DNA from: Physcomitrium patens | Taxonomy: Eukaryota > Streptophyta > Bryopsida > Funariales > Funariaceae | Length of the DNA stretch: 64,000 nucleotides | Assembly: GCF_000002425.4 (NCBI RefSeq) | Contig: NC_037254.1 | Span: 23,593,244 to 23,657,243, forward strand | Direction: 5' to 3' | Part shown: positions 9,621 through 21,249 of the stretch, one piece after another | Numbering within the stretch: the first letter of the stretch is position 1 | How the letters are laid out: every line of letters starts with the position of its first letter | The notes under the pieces: generated by a model | Databases searched by the model: none | Told to the model about the DNA's origin: nothing | The model's input: the letters and a program-made list of their open reading frames with translations, nothing else | Translations under genes and position numbers: made by a program

Positions 9621-11345
9621 ATAATCTTGCATCAATAGCATGACTTATTCTAGCTTCATCCATTAATTGTCTCTTTTGCTTAATGTTGTCAATGATAACA
9701 TCATGAAACTCCTTCTTTGCAATTCCCAAAATTTCTTTGAATGTGAATTCCACCTTAGCATTTAATATACGTTCTTTCAACACCTCTTTTAAATTTGTTG
9801 TCACTTCAGTATTAGAAAGTAGCTTATAAGTAATTGATTTGCCCTTATCTTTTGTCTCCTTTGTTTTTTCTTCTAATAATACTGAAGTATTGTTTATAGG
9901 CAATTCTTGTGAAGCCGCCTCACGAGCCTTGTCTCCTTGAGTTTACCTCTTAGAAGAATTTTCTTCTCTTGTATCATCAAAATTTTCTTGTCTCTTTTCT
10001 TCTATCAAAGATTCATGTTGACTTTTAGCAATATATGCATGAACTGAAAGAGACTCAACATGATCTTCCCAACTTGTTGTACCTTGTATTGTAGCTGCAG
10101 TCCTCAATAACGCTTCTCGAGGTAATTTTCCTTTTTGTATTGTGGAAATGGCAGAAGCCCAAAATTCACTAGTTTCTATACTTCCACCAAAGTCATCATC
10201 TACTCTAGCACCATAACTTGTACTTTTTTGTATTGCTATTCTATGTTCTATTAAATAATCTTGAATCAATGCTCTCATACCTCCTTTGCCAAAATTGGTT
10301 TGAAGAAGTTCCTTTGTATCCTTTAAAGCAATCTTTTCATCTTTTTAGTAAATAACTTCTTGCTGTACCACATTATTAAATTCACTGCAATCCTTCCTAG
10401 TATGTAAAGCGTCATCACACTAGATACATCTTTGTACATACTCTTATTTTGAAACATTCTTCAAATTGTTTGTAAAAGTATTTTCTTTAAGTCTTGCCAA
10501 TTTGATTTGAAGATCTCACATTCCACATATAATTTCTTCAATCCCCATATCTACTTTCTTTGATAAAGATGTTGAAGGTTGAACAGTAGGCATTGTTGGT
10601 CGTGTTGTATGTACTAGAATTTTATGTGCTTGTACTACTTTTAGAATATTACTCCTATCTTTCGTCCTTTCTCTTTTTAAAAGCAAATCCACTGTATTTT
10701 TAATATTTTTCTATTTTGTTGTCAATCCTTCATCTTCTTCTTTCTCTTTAAGAAGCAACTCTAATTTTTCTTGTAATTCTCCATCAGCAGCTTGAAGAAA
10801 TAATTCAACCTTGTTCGGCTCTAATGTCAATTTTTCTACCTTCGATAATTGAGAATACTGCCTCTCAAATTCTCTTAGTAGCTCTGTTGCTTATAAATTC
10901 TTATTAAGTTGCTCAATCCATTCTAGAAATAATTTCTTAGTAACATGATCAGTGTCCTCCAAGAAATATTTGTCTTTTAATGTATGTGAAAAAATCTCCC
11001 ATGAATTTCTATAATGCTCCATAATTGATGTAATATGCTCTTTTATCTCCAATATCATGGCAAGTCCAAATAATTCAACCATCTTCTTCTCAAAAACTCA
11101 ATTTAATTCCATTTCCCGAATATAACATCTTAAATACTTTGAAATATCCCTTCCATCAAATTGATCAATTTTATTGCAATACTTTAGTTGCTAAAGCTTC
11201 CTTGCGATCATTGCTTTGTGGTTGCTGTATAAATAATGATAAGGCTTGAAACATACTAGCAACAGATGGATCCATGTGTATACCTTGTCTTTTAGAAGAA
11301 ATCCCAGCAGAAGCTCTATTTGAAGCTCTTCTATTTTGAAGGAAC
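9621..11345 (-). mobile_element. Ty3/gypsy relic, lineage II: gag half
   Basis: Continuation of the relic at 1-3286, upstream in its own reading direction. Minus-strand open pieces: 9598-9903 (LKEVLKERILNAKVEF, FKEILGIAKKEFHDVIID, the linker ahead of the protease in this lineage), 9943-10278, and 10891-11082. At about 10400-10440 a nucleocapsid-type knuckle reads C-x2-C-DDAL-H-TRKD-C with a stop where a tryptophan codon (TGG to TAG) is likely. Further right are charged helical stretches. The right edge near 11345, beside a C7 run and poly-T, is not precisely defined; no LTR was recognised there. Confidence 0.72.
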
Positions 11346-11384
11346 TTGAAGCTAGCTCTCCGACCCCCCCTTAAAAAAAATCCT

Positions 11385-11385
<1 letters not shown>

Positions 11386-11415
<30 letters not shown>
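11386..11415. repeat. poly-T tract (30 T)
   Basis: An uninterrupted run of T separating the lineage II relic from the lineage III gag fragment. It could be the poly-A tail of a minus-strand retroposition or simple slippage; nothing flanking it decides. Confidence 0.9.
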
Positions 11416-11459
11416 CAACTCCATAAGGTTTTCTATTCTTCCTCCCTAGACTCGGAATT

Positions 11460-12175
11460 GGAACAATACACTATGCTTCCATGGAATTCTTGCCTCTAAG
11501 AGGATCTTTCTATGGAAAAGATGTTTCTTTGAAATGACATAGAAAACGGAATAGCTTGAAATGGAACCAAAGCCTCCGTAATCAAGACCTCATTAGGTTG
11601 CCCAACCGAGTCAGGTCTCATATTGGGTAAGAGGCCCATAACAGGACCTGGATTGGATGTCCTCGTAATTGGATCAAATTGGCCCTTTGCATCAGGCTCA
11701 CTCAAATGTTGAATTGATACTTTTTCTTTTTGTCGACTCTTGGTAAGAACGGCTTAGATATACTCCATCCAATTTACCAAAGAATCTTTAGGACCTTGAT
11801 TTATCTCCTTAATTTTTTTCTTGGCTTTAAAATTACTGATCCTGATTATTGAAATTGAACGGAGTATTGCATTGCTGATAAGTATGCCCTCATTGTTTGT
11901 AATTTCCACATATTGGCACGTAATCGTCACTGGCTCTGGGATTGGGACATTCACTAGCATAATGACCAATCTGTCAACAATAGAAACAATGAAGTGGTCT
12001 TCTTGTACTTCCATCAGTCATATTGGGTGTCTCTATTGGTATATACCTACTATGCTTGTTCCATGTAGGATTAGAAAATGATTCTGGTTGTCTCGTTGGT
12101 ACGGAGGGTACTTGGTTCAATGACGCCGATGGAGCATATTGTTGATGTCATGTACGGTGGTATAGCTTACAATGG
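11460..12175 (-). mobile_element. gag fragment of lineage III (related to 49800-50460)
   Basis: Closely similar along its length to 49815-50460 in the same orientation, including the run encoding zinc-knuckle-type cysteines and the following PGP ... RPDSV region. Minus-strand open pieces at 11496-11705 and 11754-12014 are in-frame remains. No LTR of this family flanks it. It ends abruptly near 12175, where lineage IV integrase begins, so it is a stray piece left by deletion or recombination. Confidence 0.78.
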
Positions 12176-13059
12176 GGTGACATTAACTAGCCCTTGAATA
12201 TTGGCACTAGAATTGGCTATTGTTTCTAACATTGAAGATGACTAAATATTAATAAAATCTTTTTTATTTATATTTTCATCCTATAGTCGTGTTTCAACAC
12301 GACAATATTTATATTTGAATAAATCTCTTGGAAATTGATTAGAACTCAAAAATTTTGCAATATGGTTGTACCAAGTAGGATGGACAAAAATGATAAAAAA
12401 AAAGATTCGTCTATCAAATTATCATCAATAGGTATAGGGCTTGATTTTCCTTCTAACTTTGAAAGATAATCGGCTTGGTTATATAATTTTTTAGATTTGT
12501 ATTTTACCTTGTAGTCAAATTTTCTAAGTAATAGTATCCATCAATCTATATGACCATTCAAATTTGCTTTATTGATTAGGTATTTGATGGCTATATAGTC
12601 AACAAAAAATACAACAAAATTTAATAAAAGGTAATGTTAAAATTTCTTCATAGAAAAAACCATCGCCAAGCACTTTCTTTTAGTGGTACTATAATGTTGT
12701 TTTGTCAAATTAAACTTCTTACTAGTAAATGCAAGAAGATAATATTTATGTCCACCTTCAGTTAGTTGACATAATATACTACCTAGTGCTTTAGATAAAA
12801 CATCACAATAGATGTAGAAAGGATCTCAATTAAGTGGTTTTAAAATGGAGTAGGAGCTTAATGTTGTTTTTATCCAATCAAAGGTATCTTGACACTCTTT
12901 TGTCCATTCAAACCTAACCAACTTTCTTTTGAAGTTGGTAATGAGTGAAGTTTTTGTGGCATAATTAAGAATTAATTCTCAATACCATCCAAAATATCCT
13001 AAGATTCTTTATATCCCTTTAATAGTTGTAGGAGGTTTTATTTTAAGTATGAATATTAT

Positions 13060-13761
13060 TTATCTTAGATCAAGTTTTTTTCTTTCTTTAGGAACCACAT
13101 AATCCAACAAAACCTCCTTTTGGAGTGCTAAGTATATTTTAGCAAGATTTAAAGCAATTTCGATTTTGCTACTCCTTCCTAAGGTTTCTTCTACATATTC
13201 TAAATGGTTCCTAGAATTGGATTGGGTGCTAAAATCATCTATAAACAGTATCAGAGATTTGTGGAATAAATCCAAAAAGGTAAAGATCATGGCTCTTTAG
13301 AAGACAGAAAGGGCATTACAAAGCCCAAAAGGTATGATAAAAAAAATAAAAGTATCCTAAGGAGTGGTAAAAGCTATTTTATGGCAATCTTTTGGGGCTA
13401 TGGCAATTTGATTGTAACCTGAATATCCATCCATAATAGTGTAGGTTTTGTAATCCACCACCTCATCTAGAACACTATTAATGAAAGGAAAAAAATGGTC
13501 TTTTTGGGTGTATTTGTTGAATTTTCTATAATATATGCATACTCTTAATTTACTATTCTTTTTCTTCATAAGAACCATAAGAAAGATCCAATCTATTATT
13601 TCCAATAGCTTAATAAAACCGACTTGTAACAATTTTTTCAATTCTCCCTTAACAATCAATTGGAGTTGAATGTTCATACATCTTTCCTTTTGTCTAATTA
13701 TCTTGACACCAAGAATGAGGAGAATATGGTGCTGAGCCATCTCAAGTTGTATACCCTTCAA
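13060..13761 (-). pseudogene. lineage IV reverse transcriptase relic (FIDD box)
   Basis: Two open pieces with a frameshift between them. 13357-13761 gives LRVCIYYRKFNKYTQKDHF, DGYSGYNQIAIAPKDCHK and AFTTP. 13060-13290 gives LILFIDDFSTQSNSRNHLEYV, with both catalytic aspartates kept as FIDD. The following region encodes the thumb. This is clear gypsy RT, more like Tat/Athila-type than chromoviral RT by motif style (inference). Frameshifts and in-frame stops make it non-functional. Confidence 0.85.
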
Positions 13762-14399
13762 AACTTTTATAAGATCATGTTAAAACATCATGATATTTCA
13801 TGATTAAATTACAATATTTAGAAACCTCTTCTTAGTTTAAATGACCTCTAATTTTAATAATTTTGGACTCTTCCTCTTCATGAAAAATATCTATGATTAT
13901 CCACTCAGATTCTCATACTAGAGATTATTTTGAAGAATTTTGATATCAATCTCTAGGTATAGAGGGATAACTTCATTGCCAACCAAAATTCCTGATGAAG
14001 TGTTTTGAAATTTAAGAGGTAGAATTAAGTCGTCATCTCTTTCAAGGACTCTAATTTTTTCTTCTAATGTTATATCTACCTTAATACTAATGACATGGAT
14101 TTTTTCCACTTTTGTAATATCTAATATACCTTTTAAAAATTTAATTGATTCATAAAAATTAAAATTGGAATCTAGATGATCTCTTAAAAAAAAATTTGAA
14201 TTCTCTATTATCTTTCCAATGATAAAGGTAGAGACCTAGAAATTCTATTTTCTTTGAATCTGGATCAATTGAATTGAACACCTTTGTTAAATTACCTTGT
14301 CTTTTAGATTATTGGATATCTTCCAATAAATCAATGAGATTAATTTTCTTATAATCAAAGGTAGGTTGTATAGAGATTTGGATTCTATTCTTCCATGGA

Positions 14400-14760
14400 C
14401 CAAAGGTAATGTAGGGCTTGTTGCCTCCTCAATTGACTATGGCTTCTGAATCCCTCAACAATGGCCTACTAAGCAATAAAAAAATGAAATCCTATGATGT
14501 ATGCATCTGAATGATATAATATATTAAGGCATATTCTTTTCTTCCTATTGAAGTTTTATAATTTTTAATTTGGCCTACTGGAATGGATGGACCTTGATTT
14601 GTTATCTTGATAATAAAAAGATATGGACTAGTGATATTTAGTCCTAATTTTTTCATCGTTTAGAAGGGTATGATATTTAAATCACTACCATCATCTACAA
14701 AGGTATAGGATTTTTTTTTTTTAACAATAGAAACCTCAATTTTTATTGCCTTTATCTTGT
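14400..14760 (-). pseudogene. lineage IV protease relic
   Basis: Minus-strand translation shows a retroviral-type aspartic protease remnant: a VDDGSDLNII motif (family form D-G-x-S), then a block with GLNITSP and LLLSRPLLRD. The matching copy at about 23560-23900 reads VDGESGLNIM. Frames are broken by stops. Confidence 0.65.
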
Positions 14761-15559
14761 TTTATTTAGCATATATATCTATTTTTGCTATTATTCTAAT
14801 CTTAGGTCTTTTTTGATTTTTCATAAAAATACAGGTCTTTATTACTTCCTAACCATTGAAAAAATATCCAATAATTGAGCAAAGGTAATATTAGCCTTTA
14901 ATTTGCTAAGATCATCCCATAAATTATACTTGGATGTATTAGATTCCTTTCCATCCTTGTGTTGAAGGAATTCAACTAAGAGAATTTGTGGGCCTTCTCA
15001 ATTATGATTATTTGGATCAACACTTGGCTTGTGTTCAATTCCAAGATTTTGGAAGAAAAAATCTTCTACTAAGAGATCAAATTTCTCAGATTTAGCTATT
15101 TTTTTTTTAGTTTTTTTAATTATGTCTCTCCTAACTTATTCTAAATCTAAGAAGTAAGGTGGACTCTCTAAGATATTATTTTCCTTTTTTTGATAGAGAA
15201 GTAAAGATGTAACCCTAGATCTAGTCATTATTACTAGGATTGATACTATAATTAAGCTCTTTCTCTTTGATTGATTTTTTTCAAAGTTGGATAGAATTTT
15301 GAACAAGTTTCAACTTTCCTATGAGCTAAGATGCCAATCTCACATCTTGGAACCATTGGCCATGTCTTCATTGATTAGAAGGATTTTGACCTTAATTAGG
15401 ATAGAACAAAATATATCAAGAACTAGTTTGAAGCCTACTAGATACATTATGATTTTGTCTATTTATTTCATAGCCATAATACAAGTTTGAGGGCCTTAGG
15501 TTGTTATCTATTAGAGATTGTCTTGCTCGCCTATGATTATCAAATGATTGTTGAGAATA

Positions 15560-17144
15560 ATTACCAGGTAGAGGTTCTAAGGGAACTATTCTATCTGATT
15601 TTCTACAAAATTTTGTGGGATGGTTACCACCACAATTTCTACATTTTACTTGGTTTTTAATCCAACATTAACCAAGTGAATCTTTTTTTCCATAAAATGT
15701 GTGAAATTCTATTTATTATCTTATTAGATTCATAGGACCTTGGCTTCTAGTATTAAATCCTTGTTGCCCTATATTATATCCTTGAAAGATTTTATTTTTG
15801 TATCCTAGGACATATGGATGGAAGTGTTGGTTTTTTTGGAAGAATGGAATTACAAATTTGATCCAAATGCCTTGATTGTTTACATTGAATACACCATAAT
15901 CCCATTGTATGTCTTCCTCATTCAATGGGAGGTGGAAGACGATTGGAATTAGAATTTCTAACTTGTCCAACTATTAGTTCTATAATCAACTTCATTTGAT
16001 GAGAGATTTGGATTTGAAATTATAATTGAGATGCCCTCATCTCTTTTTGTAAATCCTCCTTCTACCTATTATCTTCACTAAGATAGGTTAAAGCAAATGA
16101 AGGAGGTGGAGGCTTAATGTTTAATGATAAAGAATATGCTCCTATGGTTGTGGGAATAAAGAGAAGTTATTCATGCATTTGAGAGCTTGATACATAAGGA
16201 ATCCTAGCATGTATAGATATGAAGCTAAGGATATTATGGTCTTCTTTAGGCTATAATCTTTCATGTTCTTTGTTGATTTTTTTTACTTCCTTTGCTGCAT
16301 GTTTGACTGCTATAAGGTTCTTAGGACGTACATAAAGGATTTCTTTAATGGTTTCCTCCTTTACAAATCCTTGAATAAAGAAATACTTCAAGGTAATATC
16401 AGTGAACAAGGTTCCTACAAACCTTATTATGACTAATTTGAAATGTAAAATAAGCAATATAATGTCTTCATCCTTTCCTTGTCTAAGAGAAGATAAAGCA
16501 CTTAGGGCCGTGCTTTGTCCTACTTTAGGCCAAAATTATTTTAAAAATGTATGTTGAATCATATCTAAACTTAAGAAGGTATTAAAAGACTAGTTGCGAT
16601 ACTACTTATATGCTCCCTCTTTTAAAGTGGTTGAAAACCACACTAAATAATACCGGCCATTCATTATCTAATACATAGTAAGTCTTATTATAGAATATTC
16701 TATGTAGGTCAAAGGATCTTCATCTCTTCTACCTTTGAAAATAGGAAGATTAGGAGGCATAGGTACAGCACTAAGTCCCTCTAGAACTCGAATAGGTAAA
16801 CTTGTTAGTTAAACCAAGTGATTAATTGGTAAAGGTAGTAGTTCTTATCATTCTTCTCTATTTGGATCCATTAGTTCTTGTAGTTGAGGTGACACAACAC
16901 CCTCTTGATGTGAATTACTTTTATTATCTATCAAAGGTTTTAGAAACAAGTTTTTTGAAACTTCTTCAAGATCCTCTAAAAAAAGATCTTCAAATTCTTC
17001 AAAGAGGTTTCTAGGTGTATTTAAATCAAGTCTAGGAGTCAAAGTTCTAATGTTTAGTAAAGGAGGTCTGATAATTCTTAAAGACTCTGGATTTTCTAAT
17101 AGTTGCACTAATACGGGTCTATGGGACTTAGTAGAGCGGTCCAT
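15560..17144 (-). pseudogene. lineage IV gag relic with zinc knuckle
   Basis: 16251-16457 encodes a capsid piece (YFFIQGFVKEETIKEILYV, RPKNLIAVKHAAKEV). 16848-17144 is the N-terminal part (RPPLLNIRTLTPRLDLN, then acidic FEEFEDLFLEDLEEV). 15716-15970 is a glutamine/asparagine-rich linker. A CCHC knuckle (CRNCGGNHPTKFC) lies at about 15595-15640. Many frameshifts lie between pieces. Confidence 0.7.
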
Positions 17145-18316
17145 TAAATTGCTACGATTATGACGTTATCTCAAAAAATAAAAACTAAACCAAAAAATAA
17201 GCTAAACAAGGTAACTTGTCAAATTCAAACTTTTATTATCTTATATTCATCAACCTACATCAATCCAACTTGAAGAAGAACTCATCTAGATGCATTGCGA
17301 GCCATCTTGTCACTTGTTAACAAATCAACCTAGAAAAGTTCCAAACGATCTTTCTAATCAATCATGGACTAGATTTAAAAGGTAAGGTCACTAGTGAAGG
17401 TTCTATTCTAATCCATTATACCAAGCCCTAAAAGAAAGAATAGATGAATACCTCTTCTATTTCTCCTTCCTAGGCTCTATCTTCCAACTCCTTGCTCTTT
17501 GCTTCACATGCATATACAAAAATTTGAAATAATTGAAATAGTTCACAAATGTTAAGAAACTTGAATTATTATTTTTCCATGCCAATTTTTCTTCAACCTC
17601 CTTGCTTTTCAATCCACAATCTATATTAATTTAATAAAAATTAAAAAATTCAATTGATTATGCTAAAAAAACTTACCTTAGAATATAGCCTATGAATTAG
17701 AATTCTTTCTTTTTTCTTCCACCTCTATCTCTTCTTTCTCTTATTTTCTTCTTCTAAATAGTTTTCTTTGAATTGTTGATGAAAAAACTCTTCAAATATT
17801 TTTGAAGAATTTTTCTACACTATACCTGTGAATAAGAAGGATATAGTGGTTAAAAAGGGTGATTAAATCCTTCTACAATCAAAGAATTGCCACCAACAAG
17901 GAATTTACAATTAAATGTAAAGAGAGGATATGAAGGGTGGAGAAGGTGATTAAATCCCTTCAACCACTAGAGATGGGCAATCAACAAGGATTTGACAAAG
18001 AAAGGAAGTAATAACCCATTTTGAAGAAAAACTCTCTTTTGGTGAAGATCCTTGTCTACTCCTAATTTAATCTTAATCCTCAAAATACTTCTAAATTCTT
18101 AACTAAGCTTCTTTCTACTTTATTCTAAAATTCTTCAAGCTCCCTTTTTAATACGAGTTCCTACACAATTCAATCCACAACAATACCAAGAGATTATACT
18201 CGCATAAGATAAAACAATTTAGAAGTACACAACAATAAATAATTGCCTTCTAAGAAATCCTAAGACTTATAAGATCTCTCTCTTGGCAATTGGACCAAAA
18301 TTTGAGCTAAAATAAA

Positions 18317-18650
18317 CCTCAACTAGTTGGAAGTTTATTCTAGTTTACAATGAGTGAATTAATTTTGTGAATTTTGGTAGTTGTAACTATTAATTAAATT
18401 TGTATCAAGTCACTCTTTATTCATCTTAAATAATTCAATAAAATTCATCCATGAATAATTTCTTGTCTATGAATGAGAACTCATCCACTTCAATCAAAAT
18501 TCATCTAATCTTTTCATCCAAGTTGATTAAAGTTCATTTTTTATTAAATTTCATCCAACAATTAATATTTATCATCCGACTTCTAATGCAATCAACCCTA
18601 ATTGAGTACTTCACTTTTTAACCTAAAATTTTCTTCCGAAACTTAATTCA
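18317..18650 (-). repeat. probable LTR remnant of the lineage IV relic
   Basis: AT-rich sequence next to the degenerate primer-binding site, rich in TTCATCC-type repeats. By position it should be the 5' LTR of the minus-strand relic. I found no second copy in the window, so its far end is unknown; it may extend into or be replaced by the GC-rich block from 18650. Confidence 0.4.
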
Positions 18651-19650
18651 CCTTGCAATATGCTTCTGACCAGGGACGTTGAAGAAGTGTCCCTCTTCAC
18701 AAGACGTTCCTTCCGTTCGACCACAATCTTGCAACTCCCTTCCAATCTGCTCCAGATGAGGGGCTCTCCCTCGACCAGACAATACTGTCAAAAGAAATTG
18801 ATTTTCTCCAACGCGCCGGAAAAGCAACAATCCCAGAACACACTCGATGAAGAAGCACACACCGAGAAAATCCGAGCTCCAACCCGTAACAAAAAGCAAA
18901 GAGAAAGAAATGTGACCGGGCTGCGCACTTTGACGGACCCCGGTAGCTCCTTCCCGGAAATCCGAACCAATTTTCTTGATGTTCAGGGCGAGCGTCGCTT
19001 TGGACGTTAATACTAGGGCCTTCAGCAGACCACCGCACGCTGCTCCTTCTTCATACCAATAAATAAGATCAATTTATGTCGATCACAAGGGCCTCCTTGG
19101 TCGATCTCAGGGCAACCCTCGGCACGATCGCACACTGAAAAAACGAGAGCTTGCACGCAAGTCTTGACCGCAGCACACTCGGAAGCAAGACCGCCAACGA
19201 GAACAAAAAGTAAAATAGAATCGCCACTAACAATGCTGCAGAAGCGCCCTGAATGAGAGCGAGCAGCCCCCTCGACCTGCTTCAGAACCGCCAAAACTAC
19301 GACACAAGGTTTTCTGGCTAGTCGTCGCATACAAAGAAGACAAGAGATCCACGACGCAACCACCGGTTGTATCTCTCCTTCCTTCCGTGCCGAACAAGAA
19401 ATGTTGAACTAGCAAGCAACGGATCGACGACAACCATCGGGCTCTTTCAATGCGAAAGTAACGATAAAAATAATACAACTTAGCTGCGATGACCACGCTA
19501 ATTGCGGAGCTTTCACATCAAGCAAAATCCGCAAGAGAGGTCACTGCCCACAACAAAAATGGGAAAACCAAAAGAAAAGAAAAAAATTGTTGCACCGCTT
19601 CAAAAGATGCCTGTGGTCCTCCGACACCTAGCTGCGACTCTGATCTGGTT
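18650..19650. other. GC-rich island of unknown nature inside retrotransposon DNA
   Basis: About 1 kb of sequence near 50% GC with many intact CpGs, in sharp contrast to the AT-rich, CpG-poor surroundings. Overlapping open frames exist on both strands (for example 18660-19010 plus, 18697-19038 minus, 19022-19363 minus), which is what GC-rich DNA gives by chance. None has a recognisable domain and I support no gene. It could be an LTR body of a younger element, captured host DNA, or a promoter region. Confidence 0.5.
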
Positions 19651-19664
19651 TATTTTTTATTTTT

Positions 19665-20035
19665 TATTTTTTTTTTCTTTGATGGTGCAGCAACACAGTA
19701 TTTTTCATGATGTGAAGGAGACAATAGAACTGTTCCGGAATGATCGGAGCTTGTCCCACGCGAGAGAGAGAGAAAAAAAAAAAAAAAAAAAAAAAAAAAC
19801 ACTGAAAGATAAGTGAGACGGATCTGGGGCGACGCAGACTCGTATCGACAGAGAGGCTGCTGGAAGTTAGGAGCAACCTCTCGCCTTGTGATCATATTCT
19901 ATTTTTATTTTCTTTATTTCTTTTTTTCTTTTCTTTTTCCTTTTTGTCTTCTTTTCCTTTGTCCTTCCTTCTTTCCCGTCGTTCTCTTTCTTTTTCTTCA
20001 TTCTCCTTCTTCCTTCTTCTCTTTTCTTCTCCTTT
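19665..20035 (-). repeat. arm 1 of a dispersed inverted repeat (GC-preserved copy)
   Basis: Runs inward from a T-rich tract through CTTTGATGGTGCAGCAACAC, an A-run (about 19773-19799) and AACCTCTCGCCTTGTGATCA into a long pyrimidine tract. It matches 22681-23047 in reverse orientation. Differences are mostly C/G here versus T/A there, plus a 14-base segment (ACTCGTATCGACAG, about 19840-19853) absent from the other copy. The outer homopolymer (poly-T here, poly-A in the other copy) could be a poly-A tail, so this may be a retroposed unit on the minus strand. Confidence 0.7.
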
Positions 20036-20639
20036 TTCTCTACTATTCTTCTACTATTCTTTTATGCTTTTTACCTCTTCCATCTACTACATATAATATA
20101 TATATATATATACATAGATTTATTCCTTCTTTGACCTTGCTTCTAATTTTTATATAATTATTTATCTCTTATCATATATATATATATATATATATATTTT
20201 AGGAGCTATTAACAAATAATAATTTTTTTCTTTTTGATATCAAGACTACTTCCTTTGTAATTCCTCTACTATTAGCTAATTAGAAAAATATAGTCTTTAT
20301 AGTATTTTTCTTACTAAACTCTATCCTACATTGCATGTCCGCTACTAATAATCTATTTTCTATTTTTTCCTAAAATTCTACTACTAATCTCATAAAATTT
20401 GTATTTTAAATACAATAAGTCCAACTTTTATACTAAATATCAAGGTGGATCAATTCAATGGCTTACATCTTTTCTTTAGTGATGTGTTAATAACTACTAT
20501 TTAGTTAGAAGTCAATTGTTGTGGTCACAGAAGTTATTGCTTAAGAGCTACCATGAGCTACTTTTAAGAAGTTGATTGGAAGGATAGAAGACATTACAGT
20601 AGCAAAGTTTGATAAAGAGATTACAACATAGGAGATATG
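20036..20639. other. AT-rich spacer with (AT)n runs
   Basis: Pyrimidine-rich then AT-rich sequence with TA microsatellites at about 20096-20112 and 20175-20198. No gene, LTR or RNA recognised. Confidence 0.6.
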
Positions 20640-21245
20640 GTGGAGCTATTTTGGAAGGATGCTCAAGTGCAATACCTCTTAGATCAAATAACTACTTTGC
20701 AAAGACAAATAAAAGCTTTTAAGGCAAAGAAATTGACATCTGCAAGGTTGAAATTAAATAAGCCCAAAACATATTTTGGAACTTCAAGGCAAGAAGATGT
20801 ATGACAATGGCTCTTCAACATAAGACAATACTTCTAATTATCTGAGACAAGCACCACTCAAAGAATTATGTATGTAATTAGCTATTTGAGAAGTATGATA
20901 GTCATTTGATGGCAACATTGAGCTTAAAACTATAGAGCTCAAGTTGGATTCTTTAACTAAGAGGAGTTTGAGACCAAACTTAGGAATCAATTTCAGTCCA
21001 TCAATGCAAAAATATTAGCATGTAATTAATTGACTAATCTTATACAATCTAGTTAAGTGTAAGATTATATCTTTCAATTCAAGTCTTTATATGTCTAAAT
21101 TGGCATTGTTTCAAAGGTGGAGATGATGGATTAATTTATACAAGGATTAAAACTTATGATATAGAAATAGGTAGAATTAAAGGATCCACAAACATTTGAA
21201 GAGGTAGTTAGGATTGCAAAGAAGATCAATGCTATAGATTTCAAA
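20640..21245 (+). pseudogene. gypsy gag relic, plus strand
   Basis: Broken plus-strand Gag: a coiled-coil-like start (YLLDQITTLQRQIKAF), capsid pieces (LNKPKTYFGTSRQEDV) and the conserved end (KDPQTFEEVVRIAKKINAID, comparable to LPDPQTLSQAIDFAVKCDN of the intact Gag). It is probably the gag of the plus-strand element whose pol lies at 23160-26950, separated by the X repeat, although its capsid motif is closer to chromoviral Gag. Which of the two it belongs to is not settled. Confidence 0.6.
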
Positions 21246-21249
21246 AACC

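Larger units (their letters stand above)
12176..18316 (-). mobile_element. Ty3/gypsy relic, lineage IV, minus strand
   Basis: From right to left: a degenerate primer-binding site near 18285-18312 (minus strand TTTTGGTCCAATTGCC, resembling the tRNA-Asp type), an AT-rich leader to about 17150, gag (17144-15560), protease (about 14750-14400), RT (13761-13060), RNase H (about 12980-12450) and the integrase N-terminal flank (to about 12240), where it is cut off. All frames are broken. A homologous copy in opposite orientation lies at 23160-26950. The leader 17150-18280 holds no gene I can see. Confidence 0.8.

Noticed and set aside
18660-19363. Protein genes in the GC-rich island
   Set aside because: Frames overlap on both strands with equal length and no family signal; chance ORFs at this composition.
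19502-20157. Open frames rich in K/R or F/L around the homopolymer and pyrimidine tracts
   Set aside because: Low-complexity translation of A/T runs and CT tracts on both strands, with no domain.
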